In this document: piece by piece, positions 25,394-34,217 of the stretch | Layout of the letters: each line of letters begins with the position of its first letter | How positions within the stretch are numbered: position 1 is the stretch's first letter | Source: JANYGA01 sp031420415 | GTDB taxonomy: Bacteria; Vulcanimicrobiota; Vulcanimicrobiia; Vulcanimicrobiales; Vulcanimicrobiaceae | Direction: 5' to 3' | Assembly (NCBI GenBank): GCA_031420415.1 | Contig: JANOMT010000056.1 | Location: forward strand, 44,342 to 108,341 | DNA length: 64,000 bases | Position numbers and translations under genes: made by a program | Notes under the pieces: model-generated | Databases searched by the model: none | The model's input: the letters and a program-made list of their open reading frames with translations, nothing else | What the model was told of the DNA's origin: nothing

Positions 25394-27121
25394 GTGACCG
25401 ATACGTACCGGAGCAAAGCGCAGCAGCGCGATTTAACCTCGCGTTTTACGTACGCTTTCGACAACGCACCGATCGGTATGGCTTTGCTCGACGTCGATCT
25501 ACGCGCGCGCGCGACGGGGACGTTCCGCGACGTTAATGCCGCGCTCTGTCGACTCACGGGACGCACGCGCGAATCGCTCTTGCATAGCGGACTCGAGGAA
25601 ATTCTCGAACCCGTCGATGCGAAGGCGATCGCCGATGCCTTCGAAGATCTCGTGCTCGATCGCACGCGGCTCATCGCGATCGAAGCGCGCTACGTCTCGG
25701 GCGACGATTTGCGGCGTTGGTTGCTCTTACACGTTTCGCTCATTTACGAACCGACGACGCTTGGCGTCGATGCCTATGCGGTCGTTCAAGTCGTGGACAT
25801 CACCGACTCGAAGCGCGCGGAGCATCGACTGGAATCTCTTGCGTACCGCGATCCGCTCACCGAACTCCTCAATCGTCGCGGCATCGAAGCGCGGGTCGGG
25901 CTCTATGCCGAAATCGCCTCGGCCGATCCCGTCTCGAGCGCGCTCTTACTGATCGATCTCGATTATTTCAAATACGTGAACGATACGAAGGGGCATTCGA
26001 TCGGCGATCGACTCTTGCAATCGGTCGCGAGCGCGCTCGAACGCTGCGTGCGGCAGGGCGATCTCGTCGCCCGACTCGGGGGCGACGAATTCATCGTCAT
26101 TCTCTTTGACGTCGACGCCGCGACCGCGTTCGAACGATCGGAAGCGCTCCGGGCGATGATTTCACACGAAGTCGAACGCTATTCACGAAGCGGACTCGTC
26201 GTTTCGGCGAGCGTCGGCGTTGCGCTCTGCCACGACGGCTTTGCGAGCGGCCTCGAAGATACGTTGTCGGCTGCCGATGCCGCGCTCTCCGAAGCCAAAG
26301 AAAGCGGGCGCAATCGAACGCATCTCTCCAAATCGCTCGTCGGAGATCGTGAAGAGATGCGCGTCCGATTAGATTGGGCGCAACGCGTTCGGAATGCGTT
26401 GCGGACCGACGGTTTCCAGCTCTTTCGTCAACCCATCCTCGATCTCCACACCGATATCGTCGATCGCTACGAATTGCTCGTGCGTATGATCGGCCACGAC
26501 GACGCCTTCATCGATCCCGCGAATTTCTTACGCGAGGCCGATCGGTTCGGGATGATGGTCGAGGTCGATGCGTGGGTCGTCAACGAGGCGATCCGAATCT
26601 GCGCAAACGATCAGCGCGCGGGGAAATTCGTCAAATACGAAGTCAATCTCTCCGGCGCGTCGCTCTCGCATGAAGGCACGGCACACGCGATCGAGAGTGA
26701 GATCCTGCGCCAGAGCGTCGATCCCAAACGTTTGGTCTTCGAGGTGACCGAGACGACGGCGATTAGCAACATGGAAAAAGCATTCGAACTCGCGACTTCG
26801 CTTCGCAGCCTGGGCTGCGAATTCGCCCTCGACGATTTCGGTGCGGGCTTCAGTTCGTTTTACTATCTGAAGCGCTTGCCGTTCGATTACCTCAAACTCG
26901 ACGGCGAATACGTGCAGAACCTCGCCGATGACCCACAGGACCAGCACATCGTGCAATCGATCGTCGCGCTCGCTCGCGGTCTCGGGAAAAAGACGATCGC
27001 GGAATTCGTAACCGACGAACGCACGGCCGATCTCTTACGTGCCTACGGGGTCGATTACGCGCAAGGATTTTACGTCGGCCGAGCCGTTGCTTTCGAAAGT
27101 GCGGCCGAGCCAAAATCGTAG
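25394..27121 (+). CDS. PAS-GGDEF-EAL cyclic-di-GMP signalling protein
   Basis: A 575-residue cytoplasmic protein without membrane spans. A PAS domain (about residues 15-135: FDNAPIGMALLDVDL, FRDVNAALCRLTGRT) is followed by GGDEF (about 145-315), with an intact GGDEF motif at 229-233 and an upstream RxxD inhibitory site (RQGD, 220-223), so diguanylate cyclase activity and product inhibition are plausible. The EAL domain (about 325-570) has ELL in place of EAL (RYELLVRM), EVTETTAISN, LDDFGAGFSSFYYLKRLPFD and KKTIAEFV; most metal and substrate residues appear conserved. It may both make and degrade c-di-GMP. The PAS ligand is unknown. Confidence 0.92.
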   Translation: MTDTYRSKAQQRDLTSRFTYAFDNAPIGMALLDVDLRARATGTFRDVNAALCRLTGRTRESLLHSGLEEILEPVDAKAIADAFEDLVLDRTRLIAIEARYVSGDDLRRWLLLHVSLIYEPTTLGVDAYAVVQVVDITDSKRAEHRLESLAYRDPLTELLNRRGIEARVGLYAEIASADPVSSALLLIDLDYFKYVNDTKGHSIGDRLLQSVASALERCVRQGDLVARLGGDEFIVILFDVDAATAFERSEALRAMISHEVERYSRSGLVVSASVGVALCHDGFASGLEDTLSAADAALSEAKESGRNRTHLSKSLVGDREEMRVRLDWAQRVRNALRTDGFQLFRQPILDLHTDIVDRYELLVRMIGHDDAFIDPANFLREADRFGMMVEVDAWVVNEAIRICANDQRAGKFVKYEVNLSGASLSHEGTAHAIESEILRQSVDPKRLVFEVTETTAISNMEKAFELATSLRSLGCEFALDDFGAGFSSFYYLKRLPFDYLKLDGEYVQNLADDPQDQHIVQSIVALARGLGKKTIAEFVTDERTADLLRAYGVDYAQGFYVGRAVAFESAAEPKS

Positions 27122-27134
27122 CGGTAAAGTCGGC

Positions 27135-27641
27135 TTAGAGTACGATCGGGCCGACTGCATCGAGGTGTGCGGGGCGGGGCAACTTCGTATCTTCGGCGAT
27201 CTTTTTCAGGACGCTCGTCGGCGTGAGCGCGCTCCCATACCCGGCCTCGGTCGACAGGATCGAAAGATTGATGAGCGCGGGCGTGGGTGCGCTCGGATCG
27301 AATTGATACTCGCCATCGAAATCGAGCCCGCGCACCGAGACGAGTTGCCGCGGTTCATCGACGTCGAAGGTGATGCGCTTTCCGGCGTATCGCAAACGAA
27401 TGCGGAGCGGTTTTTGGAGTCGCACGTAGGTCATGGCGCTCGAGCCAAGGATCGAGTTGAGGCGTCGTGCACCGATGGCGAGCGCGTCCCCGAAGGCACC
27501 GAGCGAAACGGTCGCGTCGGACGTATCGGTTCGCTCGCCTGCGGGCGTCCCCGCGTCGATCGCGGTCTCGATATCTTTGCGCGCGCGAATCTTCATCGCC
27601 ATCGCGACGATCGGGTTGGGATTCTCGCTCGAGTCGTCCAT
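27135..27641 (-). CDS. Uncharacterised cytoplasmic protein
   Basis: A 168-residue acidic soluble protein without signal peptide or membrane span. The N-terminus is rich in Ala, Asp and Thr (MDDSSENPNPIVAMAMKIRA), followed by a more ordered region with ATVSLGAFGDALAIGARRLN, SSAMTYVRLQKPLRIRLRYA and DFDGEYQFDPSAP that reads like beta strands. It is convergent with the GGDEF-EAL gene (14 bases apart), which gives no functional hint. No family recognised. Codon use is like the neighbours, so it appears to be a genuine gene. Confidence 0.6.
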   Translation of the reverse strand: MDDSSENPNPIVAMAMKIRARKDIETAIDAGTPAGERTDTSDATVSLGAFGDALAIGARRLNSILGSSAMTYVRLQKPLRIRLRYAGKRITFDVDEPRQLVSVRGLDFDGEYQFDPSAPTPALINLSILSTEAGYGSALTPTSVLKKIAEDTKLPRPAHLDAVGPIVL

Positions 27642-27750
27642 TTGGGATTCATTCGGGGCGGCGCCCCCAGCACTCCCGCGCGTCGCTCGTCGTTCCTAAG
27701 TCCCAAGCAAGGAAGGCCTGGGCTCGGGGGCGACGGGAAGACGCTCTCTT

Positions 27751-28569
27751 ATGAATAGCGATTCGCGCAACTCGCTCGCCATCGAAACCGAAAATCTCGT
27801 GGTGTCGGTGGCGCATCAGGGCCGGCATGCACCGCGCGTTCCCGATACGCCGCAGCGCCAACAACTCGAACGCCAGCGTGGTATTCGGGAGGTCGTCTTC
27901 GGCGCACAAGACGGGATCCTCACGACACTCGGCATCGTCACGGGCGTGGGCATCGCGACGACCGATCGCAGCGCGATTCTCATTTCGGGGGGTCTCTCGT
28001 TACTGGTCGGCGCCATCTCGATGGGCGTCGGTGAATACTTAGGTGGTAAAGCAGAGCGCGAAGTCATCAAGAATGCGATCGATATCGAACGCCGTCAGAT
28101 GCTCGATTCACCGAACGAAGAGTTCGCCGAACAGGTCGCTTACTACCATCTCAAGGGCTTTACCGACGAAGAAGCACTCATGATCGTGCGCCGATTGCAG
28201 AAAAACCCCGATATCTGGCTCCACGAGATGGTACGCGACGAATTCGGGATCGATCTGCGGGAGGCCGATCCGGGCGACAACCGGGCCGCAATCGGAATGA
28301 CGCTTTCGTTCGCAGCCGGCGCGGCGCTCCCCGTGCTCCCGTACGCGCTCCCGTTATCGCTCGGTGCGGCCCTCTGGGTCGGGCTCGCGCTCGCGATCGT
28401 CTCGCTTTTCGCAATCGGGTCGTTTGCGGGCACGCTCGCGGGTCGGCATCCGCTCAAGAAAGGCTTCGAGATCGTTGCGTTCGGTACCGCCGTTTTCGCG
28501 ATCGCGTGGATCGCAGGCCATTACGTGCCCCCGCTCTTCGGCCACGCAGCGGTAAGCGTCGGCGGCTAA
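27751..28569 (+). CDS. VIT1/CCC1-family metal transporter
   Basis: A 272-residue membrane protein with the family opening REVVFGAQDGILTTLGIVTGVG, where an acidic Asp and Gly-rich helix form the metal path, followed by ISMGVGEYLGGKAEREV and a cytoplasmic metal-binding loop rich in Glu (EEFAEQVAYYHLKGFTDEEA). Three C-terminal spans follow (FAAGAALPVLPYALPL, ALWVGLALAIVSLFAIGSF, FEIVAFGTAVFAIAWIAG). Characterised members export Fe2+ or Mn2+ from the cytoplasm. A 48-residue His-rich secreted peptide is encoded convergently 20 bases away. Confidence 0.9.
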   Translation: MNSDSRNSLAIETENLVVSVAHQGRHAPRVPDTPQRQQLERQRGIREVVFGAQDGILTTLGIVTGVGIATTDRSAILISGGLSLLVGAISMGVGEYLGGKAEREVIKNAIDIERRQMLDSPNEEFAEQVAYYHLKGFTDEEALMIVRRLQKNPDIWLHEMVRDEFGIDLREADPGDNRAAIGMTLSFAAGAALPVLPYALPLSLGAALWVGLALAIVSLFAIGSFAGTLAGRHPLKKGFEIVAFGTAVFAIAWIAGHYVPPLFGHAAVSVGG

Positions 28570-28589
28570 GCTTCGCTCGGCGTGCGCGC

Positions 28590-28736
28590 TTAGGTGCGAA
28601 TGAAGAGAATGCGATGATGCTTGTGGTGATGATGCTTGCGGGCGTGATGGGGTAAGATGCCCTTGGCATCAGCCTGCGATAGCGAAGACATCATCACGAT
28701 AAAGGCGAGTGCGACGGCGAAAATCGAGCGATACAT
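28590..28736 (-). CDS. Tiny secreted His-rich peptide
   Basis: A 48-codon gene. The product begins MYRSIFAVALAFIVMMSSLS, a clear signal peptide with cleavage near ADA-K, leaving a mature peptide of about 24 residues including HHARKHHHHKHH, that is eight His in twelve residues. It has an AAGGGG ribosome site. Such a peptide should bind divalent metals in the periplasm. It is convergent with the VIT-type transporter gene. No family recognised, and small size limits confidence. Confidence 0.55.
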   Translation of the reverse strand: MYRSIFAVALAFIVMMSSLSQADAKGILPHHARKHHHHKHHRILFIRT

Positions 28737-28812
28737 GTGAGCCCCTTTTCGAGGATGTATCGGCAAACGTGGAGCTTCCACGTAACGCTCGGCCTCGCTG
28801 GTGCGCTTCGCG

Positions 28813-29253
28813 TTATGCGCGCTTGACCTCGAGGGTGATAGCAACGGCCGCGAGCGCTTTGCTAATCGGACAATGCGTCTTCGCGCCTTCGGCGATCTCG
28901 TGGAGTGCGGCATCCTCGATACCGGGAATATCGACCGTCGTGACTAGCGCGATTTTCGTTATCGTGAAGCCTTCGCCGTCTTTGCTGAGCTCGACGTGCG
29001 CGATCGTATCGATCGTCGTCGGCGGATGGCTCGCGCGCGTGAGGCCGAGCGTGAACGCCATCGTGAAACACGATGCAAGCGTCGCACCAAGGAGCTCTTC
29101 GGGATTCGTACCGGGCTCTTTGGCAAAGCGCGTCCCGAACGAGTAGTTCGCCGAAACGAGTCCGCTTTCGACGGCGATCTTGCCGCTGCCGCGAGCGATA
29201 TCGCCCGTCCAATGGACCGACGCGCTCCGAGTGATGTGATCTGGTGGATTCAT
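28813..29253 (-). CDS. OsmC/Ohr-family peroxidase-like protein
   Basis: A 146-residue OsmC-fold protein with the two redox Cys, one in LLGATLASCFTMAFTLGL and the other in AKTHCPISKAL. The family opening SASVHWTGDIARGSGKI and TRFAKEPGTNPEELLGA are present. OsmC/Ohr enzymes reduce organic hydroperoxides using lipoylated proteins or thiols, which would tie in with the lipoate genes 10 kb away, though this is inference. The start is the second of two close ATGs (MNPPDHI); the first would add three residues. The 294 bases upstream of it, up to the next + strand gene, hold no convincing gene. Confidence 0.9.
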   Translation of the reverse strand: MNPPDHITRSASVHWTGDIARGSGKIAVESGLVSANYSFGTRFAKEPGTNPEELLGATLASCFTMAFTLGLTRASHPPTTIDTIAHVELSKDGEGFTITKIALVTTVDIPGIEDAALHEIAEGAKTHCPISKALAAVAITLEVKRA

Positions 29254-29547
29254 GCCACGCATTTTGACTCGCGCCGGGGGTCACCTGGCGGCCCTCGAAC
29301 GTTACAGGCGGAGCCGGAACCGAGCGGTATTCGTATCGCGGATCGATGCGCCGCGTCTGCAGCAACACGTCTCGCTCGCGCACCTCATGATGATGCGTCA
29401 ACTCGAACTGCGGCGGCACGCGATCGAGAAGTGGGGTGGCTTCCTCCTTGCAATGGCTGGCGCCGCACCGTTTTTATAAAGCGCTCGAACGGCCTCATAA
29501 CCGAAGAGCGACACGGAATCGGAAGCCGTGCGTTCGAAGGCTCGTGT

Positions 29548-30321
29548 GTGGACGAACTCCCGGCGGTTGCCCGCGCGACGGTCGCGCGCATCGAGGCGCT
29601 CCTCGACGAAGCGCGTGCCCTTCCCGGACTCGCCGCGAGCGCAGACGAGAGTGCGTATAGTTTGCGAGAAACGGAGCGCAGCTATCTGCCCGACACCTTG
29701 CGTGCCTATTTTGCGATTCCGCCGAGCCAACGCGACGATGCCACGCGGGCCCTCGCGGAAAAGCAATTGCTCCAACTCGAACGGGCCACGGCAACACACA
29801 TCGCCGCGTACGCGCAAACCCAGCGCCTCGCGCTGCAATCCAATGGCGCGTTTTTCGACGCACGCTTCGGAACGATCGAGTCGCTCGCGCCGGCGCCCAT
29901 CGCCGCCGATACCGAACCGAGCAACGATGGTGAATCGTCATCGCGCGCGATGATCGGGCGATTCTTCGAAACGCTCGCTCCCGCCGCCGCGACCGATCCG
30001 ACCGCGCTTCTCGTGCGTGCAGCCGAACGTTTCATGACGCTCGTGCCCGCGCTCACGACCGTCAAACGCGGACTCTTCGGTGGCGCGCCGCAAGCGGTGA
30101 CGATCGACGTGCCGAGCGGCAACGCCGTTTTACGATACGCCCTCGCCTCCTCGCGAACGGGGATCGCGACCTCGGTCACGCAATTCGTTCGGGGCATTGC
30201 TTTACGCACCGAAGCGTGCGATGCCGAAACGTGGTTTGCTGGTCTCGCCCACGATCTCGGTGAGTACGTCGAACGCGATCGCGCCACACGGGGGCGGCTC
30301 GCTGCATTTTTCGGAATATGA
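29548..30321 (+). CDS. Uncharacterised soluble protein
   Basis: A 257-residue cytoplasmic protein with a GTG start after a GAAGG site. The N-terminal half is helical (VDELPAVARATVARIEALLD, ESAYSLRETERSYLPDTLRA, YAQTQRLALQSNGAFFDARFG), and the C-terminal half contains FGGAPQAVTIDVPSG, RGIALRTEACDAETWFAGL and a final helix LGEYVERDRATRGRLAAF. The pattern is like proteins with an N-terminal '5-bromo-4-chloroindolyl phosphate hydrolysis'-like helical region, but I do not recognise a family. The next gene (YbjQ-like) starts 37 bases downstream, so they may form an operon. Function unknown. Confidence 0.6.
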   Translation: MDELPAVARATVARIEALLDEARALPGLAASADESAYSLRETERSYLPDTLRAYFAIPPSQRDDATRALAEKQLLQLERATATHIAAYAQTQRLALQSNGAFFDARFGTIESLAPAPIAADTEPSNDGESSSRAMIGRFFETLAPAAATDPTALLVRAAERFMTLVPALTTVKRGLFGGAPQAVTIDVPSGNAVLRYALASSRTGIATSVTQFVRGIALRTEACDAETWFAGLAHDLGEYVERDRATRGRLAAFFGI

Positions 30322-30358
30322 CGACCCTAGTCGGTTTCTCGAGCGAACGGAGCGTAAC

Positions 30359-31207
30359 ATGGGATTCTTTGGCAATAATCGCGGTGGCAATCAGCGACCG
30401 GTCGCGACGACGGCGGGCGGCGTCCCCGTCGATGCGATCGCGCGTCTGCGGCGGATGCGCGGCGAAGGCGGCAAGCCGCTCTTCACGAGCGACCTTTCCG
30501 TCTCGGAGTTCGTGCTCCTCAAAGAGTTAGAGATGCAGCCACTCGGGCTCGTGCTCGGAAGTTCGATTTTCCACGTGGGCCTGCAATACGCAAATTACTT
30601 CAATAATGAAGAACTCGTCGTGCTCACGCAGGCGATGTACCAGGCGCGCGAACTCGCGATGACGCGGATGGAAGAAGAGGCGCAAACCCTCGGCGCCGAC
30701 GGCATCGTCGGCGTACGTTTGCAAGTCGGCGGATATGCGTGGGCCGAGAACGCGCTCGAGTTCACCGCGATCGGTACGGCGGTTGCCGCGCAAGGCGGAG
30801 GCGATTACAAAACGGTCGCGGGGAAGCCGTTCACGAGTGATCTCAACGTGCAAGATTTCTACAAGTTACATGAGGCGGGATACATTCCAGCCGAGCTCGT
30901 GATGGGGACATGCGTGTACCACATCGCGCATCAAGGCTTTATGCAATCGATGCGCACGATCGGTAACAACGTCGAGCTTCCGAATTATACGGAGGCGATC
31001 TACGACGCGCGCGAGCTCGCGATGTCGCGCATGCAGGCCGAGGCCGAGTCGCACGGGGCTGAAGGCGTCGTCGGGATGCAGATCGTCGAACGCAATCACA
31101 TCTGGCAGCCGCATATCATCGAGTTTCTCGCGATCGGCACGTCGATCAAAAAGCGGCACGAGGGAAAATCTATCTCACCGCAATTCGTGGTTTCACTCGA
31201 CGACTAA
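30359..31207 (+). CDS. Protein with two tandem YbjQ-like heavy-metal-binding domains
   Basis: A 282-residue protein built from two copies of the ~110-residue YbjQ (PF01906-like) domain. Copy 1 (about residues 38-145) and copy 2 (about 158-265) share GKPLFTSDLSV/GKPFTSDLNV, LVLGSSIFHVG/LVMGTCVYHIA, then YxARELAMxRMxxEAxxxGAxGxVGxxxxV and FxAIGTxx. Single-domain YbjQ proteins form pentamers; the function is unknown despite the 'heavy-metal-binding' label. The N-terminus (GFFGNNRGGNQRPVATTA) is a flexible Gly/Asn-rich leader and no signal peptide is present. The start follows an ACGGAGCG site. Confidence 0.85.
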   Translation: MGFFGNNRGGNQRPVATTAGGVPVDAIARLRRMRGEGGKPLFTSDLSVSEFVLLKELEMQPLGLVLGSSIFHVGLQYANYFNNEELVVLTQAMYQARELAMTRMEEEAQTLGADGIVGVRLQVGGYAWAENALEFTAIGTAVAAQGGGDYKTVAGKPFTSDLNVQDFYKLHEAGYIPAELVMGTCVYHIAHQGFMQSMRTIGNNVELPNYTEAIYDARELAMSRMQAEAESHGAEGVVGMQIVERNHIWQPHIIEFLAIGTSIKKRHEGKSISPQFVVSLDD

Positions 31208-31251
31208 CCTAGCGAAGGTCGCATCGTGACCAGCCCGCAATTTCGGAAGTC

Positions 31252-32004
31252 ATGGATAAAACGGTGCGCGACGCGGCGAGTGCGGTCGCGGATATCTCGA
31301 ACGGTGCTTCGATCGCAGTGGGGGGATTTGGGCTCAACGGCATCCCGCATCATCTCATCGATGCGCTCCTTGAATCGGGCGCGAGCGACCTCGTGACGGT
31401 CTCGAATAACTGCGGTGTCGATGGTTGGGGCCTCGGCCGCCTCCTCGATCAGAAGCGTATCCGTCGCACGACGGGTTCGTACGTCGGTGAGAATAAAGAG
31501 TTCGAACGGCAGTACCTCTCGGGTGAACTCGAAGTCGAACTCGTGCCACAAGGCACGCTCGCCGAGCGCTTGCGTGCGGGCGGCTGCGGCATCGCGGCAT
31601 TCTTCACACCCGCGGGCGTCGGGACGCAGATCGCAGAGGGCGGCCTACCGTTGCGCTACGCGGCCGACGGGAGCGTCGCACTCGCTTCACCACCGAAGGA
31701 AACGCGCCGCTTCGGTGACACGGAGTACGTCCTGGAAGAAGGTATCGTCTGCGATTACGCCTTCGTGCGTGCGAGCGTCGGGGATCGCCACGGCAACCTG
31801 ATCTTTCACAAGGCGACGCGGAATTTCAACCCGCTTTGCGCGATGGCGGGTCGCATCACCATCGCCGAAGTCGAAACACTCGTCGAACCGGGCGAGATCG
31901 ATCCCGAGGCCGTGCACCTCCCCGGCGTCTTCGTCCAACGCGTCGTCGCGGTCGGTTCCGAAGGCAAACGCATCGAACGAACGACCACGAGAAAGCGCGC
32001 GTAA
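31252..32004 (+). CDS. 3-oxoacid CoA-transferase subunit A
   Basis: A 250-residue class I CoA-transferase alpha subunit. The oxyanion/Gly-rich loop GGFGLNGIPHHLIDALL, VSNNCGVDGWGLGRLL, the SYVGENKEFERQYLSGELEV segment and the hallmark PQGTLAERLRAGG and FFTPAGVGT are present. With subunit B it moves CoA between succinyl-CoA and acetoacetate or a related 3-oxoacid. Upstream RBS is weak. It is followed after 5 bases by subunit B, indicating an operon. The exact acid (acetoacetate, 3-oxoadipate or butyrate) cannot be decided. Confidence 0.92.
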   Translation: MDKTVRDAASAVADISNGASIAVGGFGLNGIPHHLIDALLESGASDLVTVSNNCGVDGWGLGRLLDQKRIRRTTGSYVGENKEFERQYLSGELEVELVPQGTLAERLRAGGCGIAAFFTPAGVGTQIAEGGLPLRYAADGSVALASPPKETRRFGDTEYVLEEGIVCDYAFVRASVGDRHGNLIFHKATRNFNPLCAMAGRITIAEVETLVEPGEIDPEAVHLPGVFVQRVVAVGSEGKRIERTTTRKRA

Positions 32005-32009
32005 CCATC

Positions 32010-32642
32010 ATGGCTCTCAGCAGAAACGAACTCGCCCGGCGCGTCGCGCGCGAACTCCACGACGGTCAGTACGTCAACCTCGGCATCGGGCTACCCACGC
32101 TCGTTCCCAACTATATCGCCAATGGAATCACCGTCATCTTGCAAAGCGAGAACGGAATCCTCGGCATGGGGCCGTATCCCTATGAAGACGCAGTGGATCC
32201 CGATCTCATCAACGCGGGGAAAGAGACCGTCACCGTGTTGCCCGGTGCCGCGTTCTTCGATAGCGCGCTATCGTTTGGGATGATCCGCGGCGGCCACATC
32301 GACGTCGCGGTGTTGGGGGCGATGCAAGTCGCCGAAAACGGCGACCTCGCGAATTGGATGATTCCGGGCAAAATGGTCAAGGGCATGGGCGGAGCGATGG
32401 ATCTCGTTCACGGCGCGAAGCGCGTGATCGTGATGATGGAACACGTCGCCAAAGACGGAACGCACAAAATCGTCAAGCGCTGTACCTTACCGCTGACCGG
32501 GAAAGCCGTGATCGATTCGATCGTCACCGATCTCGCCGTCATCGACATCACGCCGAAGGGGCTCGTCTTGCGCGAATGTGCGCCGGGCGTCTCGGTCGAC
32601 GAGGTGCGTGCGGCGACCGGCGCGGAGCTCGCGCTCGCGTAG
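32010..32642 (+). CDS. 3-oxoacid CoA-transferase subunit B
   Basis: A 210-residue beta subunit with the catalytic Glu at residue 47 in QSENGILGMGPYP, the NLGIGLPTLVPNY opening, the GGHIDVAVLGAMQVAENGDL region, IPGKMVKGMGGAMDLV and VMMEHVAKDGTHKIV, and the C-terminal EVRAATGAELA. It pairs with subunit A encoded just upstream. The two together form a complete enzyme. Convergent with the ABC permease gene, 3 bases away. Confidence 0.93.
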   Translation: MALSRNELARRVARELHDGQYVNLGIGLPTLVPNYIANGITVILQSENGILGMGPYPYEDAVDPDLINAGKETVTVLPGAAFFDSALSFGMIRGGHIDVAVLGAMQVAENGDLANWMIPGKMVKGMGGAMDLVHGAKRVIVMMEHVAKDGTHKIVKRCTLPLTGKAVIDSIVTDLAVIDITPKGLVLRECAPGVSVDEVRAATGAELALA

Positions 32643-32645
32643 CGA

Positions 32646-34217
32646 CTACGTCGCGCGTGCGGCGATCGCGAGCCCGGCGCCGTGCTCGGCGAAACGCATC
32701 GACGCGAGTTCGATCGTTACCCAACCTTCGAGTGCGAAGGCGATCGTCGCGGTCGCGATCGCGACGGGTACGTTGCCGGCTAAGAAGCCGACGGCGAGGC
32801 CTACGAGAATCGCCGGTGCCACGAAGGCGACCATGATGAACATGCGCAGCAACATCATCGGTCCGCGCGCGTCGACGGGATTGGGGAAGAGCGCGTAGAG
32901 CCCGATACCGAGCGACTGTAAGCCCCAGTAGGAGATGGCGACGAGCGGCAGCGCGCCGAGTGCGAGCGCGTAGTCGTGGACGTAGAGACCGGCCGCGATC
33001 GGCCCGAGCGCGAGCGCGATCGCACTGCGCCACGATCGTGCGATCGTCCATGCTGCGATGCGCGATCGCAGGGGCGCGCTCGAAAGCCAAAAGAGCGGCT
33101 TGCCGAGATCTTCGGCGATGCGAATCGAAGCCGCGAGCGGCGCACCGATGAAGATGAAGACGGCCGTCGCTCCCAAAAGCGTGAACACGATCGTCGCATC
33201 ATCGTACGCGCGCGACGCAATCCCGACGCCAACCCCGCAGAGCGTCCAGAATGCGGCCCCTCCGAACCAGAGCGCGACGACGCCGCGACCGCGTTTGAAC
33301 CCGAGCCAATCTTTCCAGATCATCGCGAGTGCCCCCAGGGGGACGCGTGTCACGGAATTTTGTGGTCGATACGAAAAACGAACGTTCGGCGCCGACGCGC
33401 GTCTGCGGCGCAGCGAAAGAGGCGTGTGTTGCGAGGCGGCATAGAGTTCGGGAAGTGCGTCGTTCCCGAGTAATCGAACCGTCAACGCGAAGATTGCGAG
33501 GATCGCGAAGAGCGCCGCAACTGCGATCGGGTTGCCGTCGAGAACGGCGCGAGCGGCGAATCCCGGATCGAAACCGATCCTACGCACGATCGGCTCGAAG
33601 CGCGCGCCCCCGAAAAAAGCTAGGGCCGCATAGGCAAAACCGACGAGCGCGAGCAGTCCGCTGCCGATCGCGAGCCAAATGCGCGATCGCTCGCGAGCGA
33701 GCAGAAACATGGGAAGTTCGGCGCTCATCTGAACGACGATCGCGAGCAGTGACGCACCGAACGCACGCAGCGCCGTATCGAGGCCCACGGATTTTGGCGA
33801 GAAGATAAAAAAGACGTACGCGAGGGAGCCCACGTAACGCAGCGCGCTTGCGGCGAGTCTGCGGAATTGAAGCCAGATCGCGATCGTGATCGGTGCGATG
33901 CCCGCGTTTGCCAGCAACATCGCTTCATTGCTGAACCGAAACGTCTTCGCTCGGCCGAACGCCGAAGAGGCGAGCGTCACCCCGAGCAAACCGAGATAGA
34001 TGCCGCCGATCGTGGTCGCGTTGTGGGCGTCGATGCGAAAGACGTCGGAAAGATCGTGTCCGTTGCGCGCGAGGCCGTGTCGCGAGAGGCGAGAAAGCGC
34101 GAGGAAGCCGATCGCAATCGCATACGGAAACCAAATCGCGAGCCGTAGCGGAGATTTCACGATTGCGGCGATCTGATGTCGCGCGTAGCGATACTCGAGA
34201 AAGAGCAACGCGCGCAT
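32646..34217 (-). CDS. ABC exporter permease
   Basis: A 523-residue integral membrane protein with about 11-12 hydrophobic spans in two halves separated by a cytoplasmic region (about residues 250-300) rich in Arg and Ser. It opens with a cytoplasmic segment MRALLFLEYRYARHQIAAIV, followed by GRAKTFRFSNEAMLLANAGI; an RSRIAAWTIARSWRSAIA loop occurs in the second half. The ATG overlaps the stop of the ABC ATPase gene by one base (TGATG), so it is the partner permease of that ATPase. It resembles ABC-2-like exporters of unknown substrate. No substrate clue is seen in sequence. Confidence 0.8.
   Translation of the reverse strand: MRALLFLEYRYARHQIAAIVKSPLRLAIWFPYAIAIGFLALSRLSRHGLARNGHDLSDVFRIDAHNATTIGGIYLGLLGVTLASSAFGRAKTFRFSNEAMLLANAGIAPITIAIWLQFRRLAASALRYVGSLAYVFFIFSPKSVGLDTALRAFGASLLAIVVQMSAELPMFLLARERSRIWLAIGSGLLALVGFAYAALAFFGGARFEPIVRRIGFDPGFAARAVLDGNPIAVAALFAILAIFALTVRLLGNDALPELYAASQHTPLSLRRRRASAPNVRFSYRPQNSVTRVPLGALAMIWKDWLGFKRGRGVVALWFGGAAFWTLCGVGVGIASRAYDDATIVFTLLGATAVFIFIGAPLAASIRIAEDLGKPLFWLSSAPLRSRIAAWTIARSWRSAIALALGPIAAGLYVHDYALALGALPLVAISYWGLQSLGIGLYALFPNPVDARGPMMLLRMFIMVAFVAPAILVGLAVGFLAGNVPVAIATATIAFALEGWVTIELASMRFAEHGAGLAIAARAT

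Noticed and set aside
29254..29547. Open frames on both strands between OsmC and the next + strand gene, including a minus-strand one that would run into OsmC
   Set aside because: None has a ribosome site at a proper distance or protein-like composition; the minus-strand candidate overlaps most of osmC in another frame.
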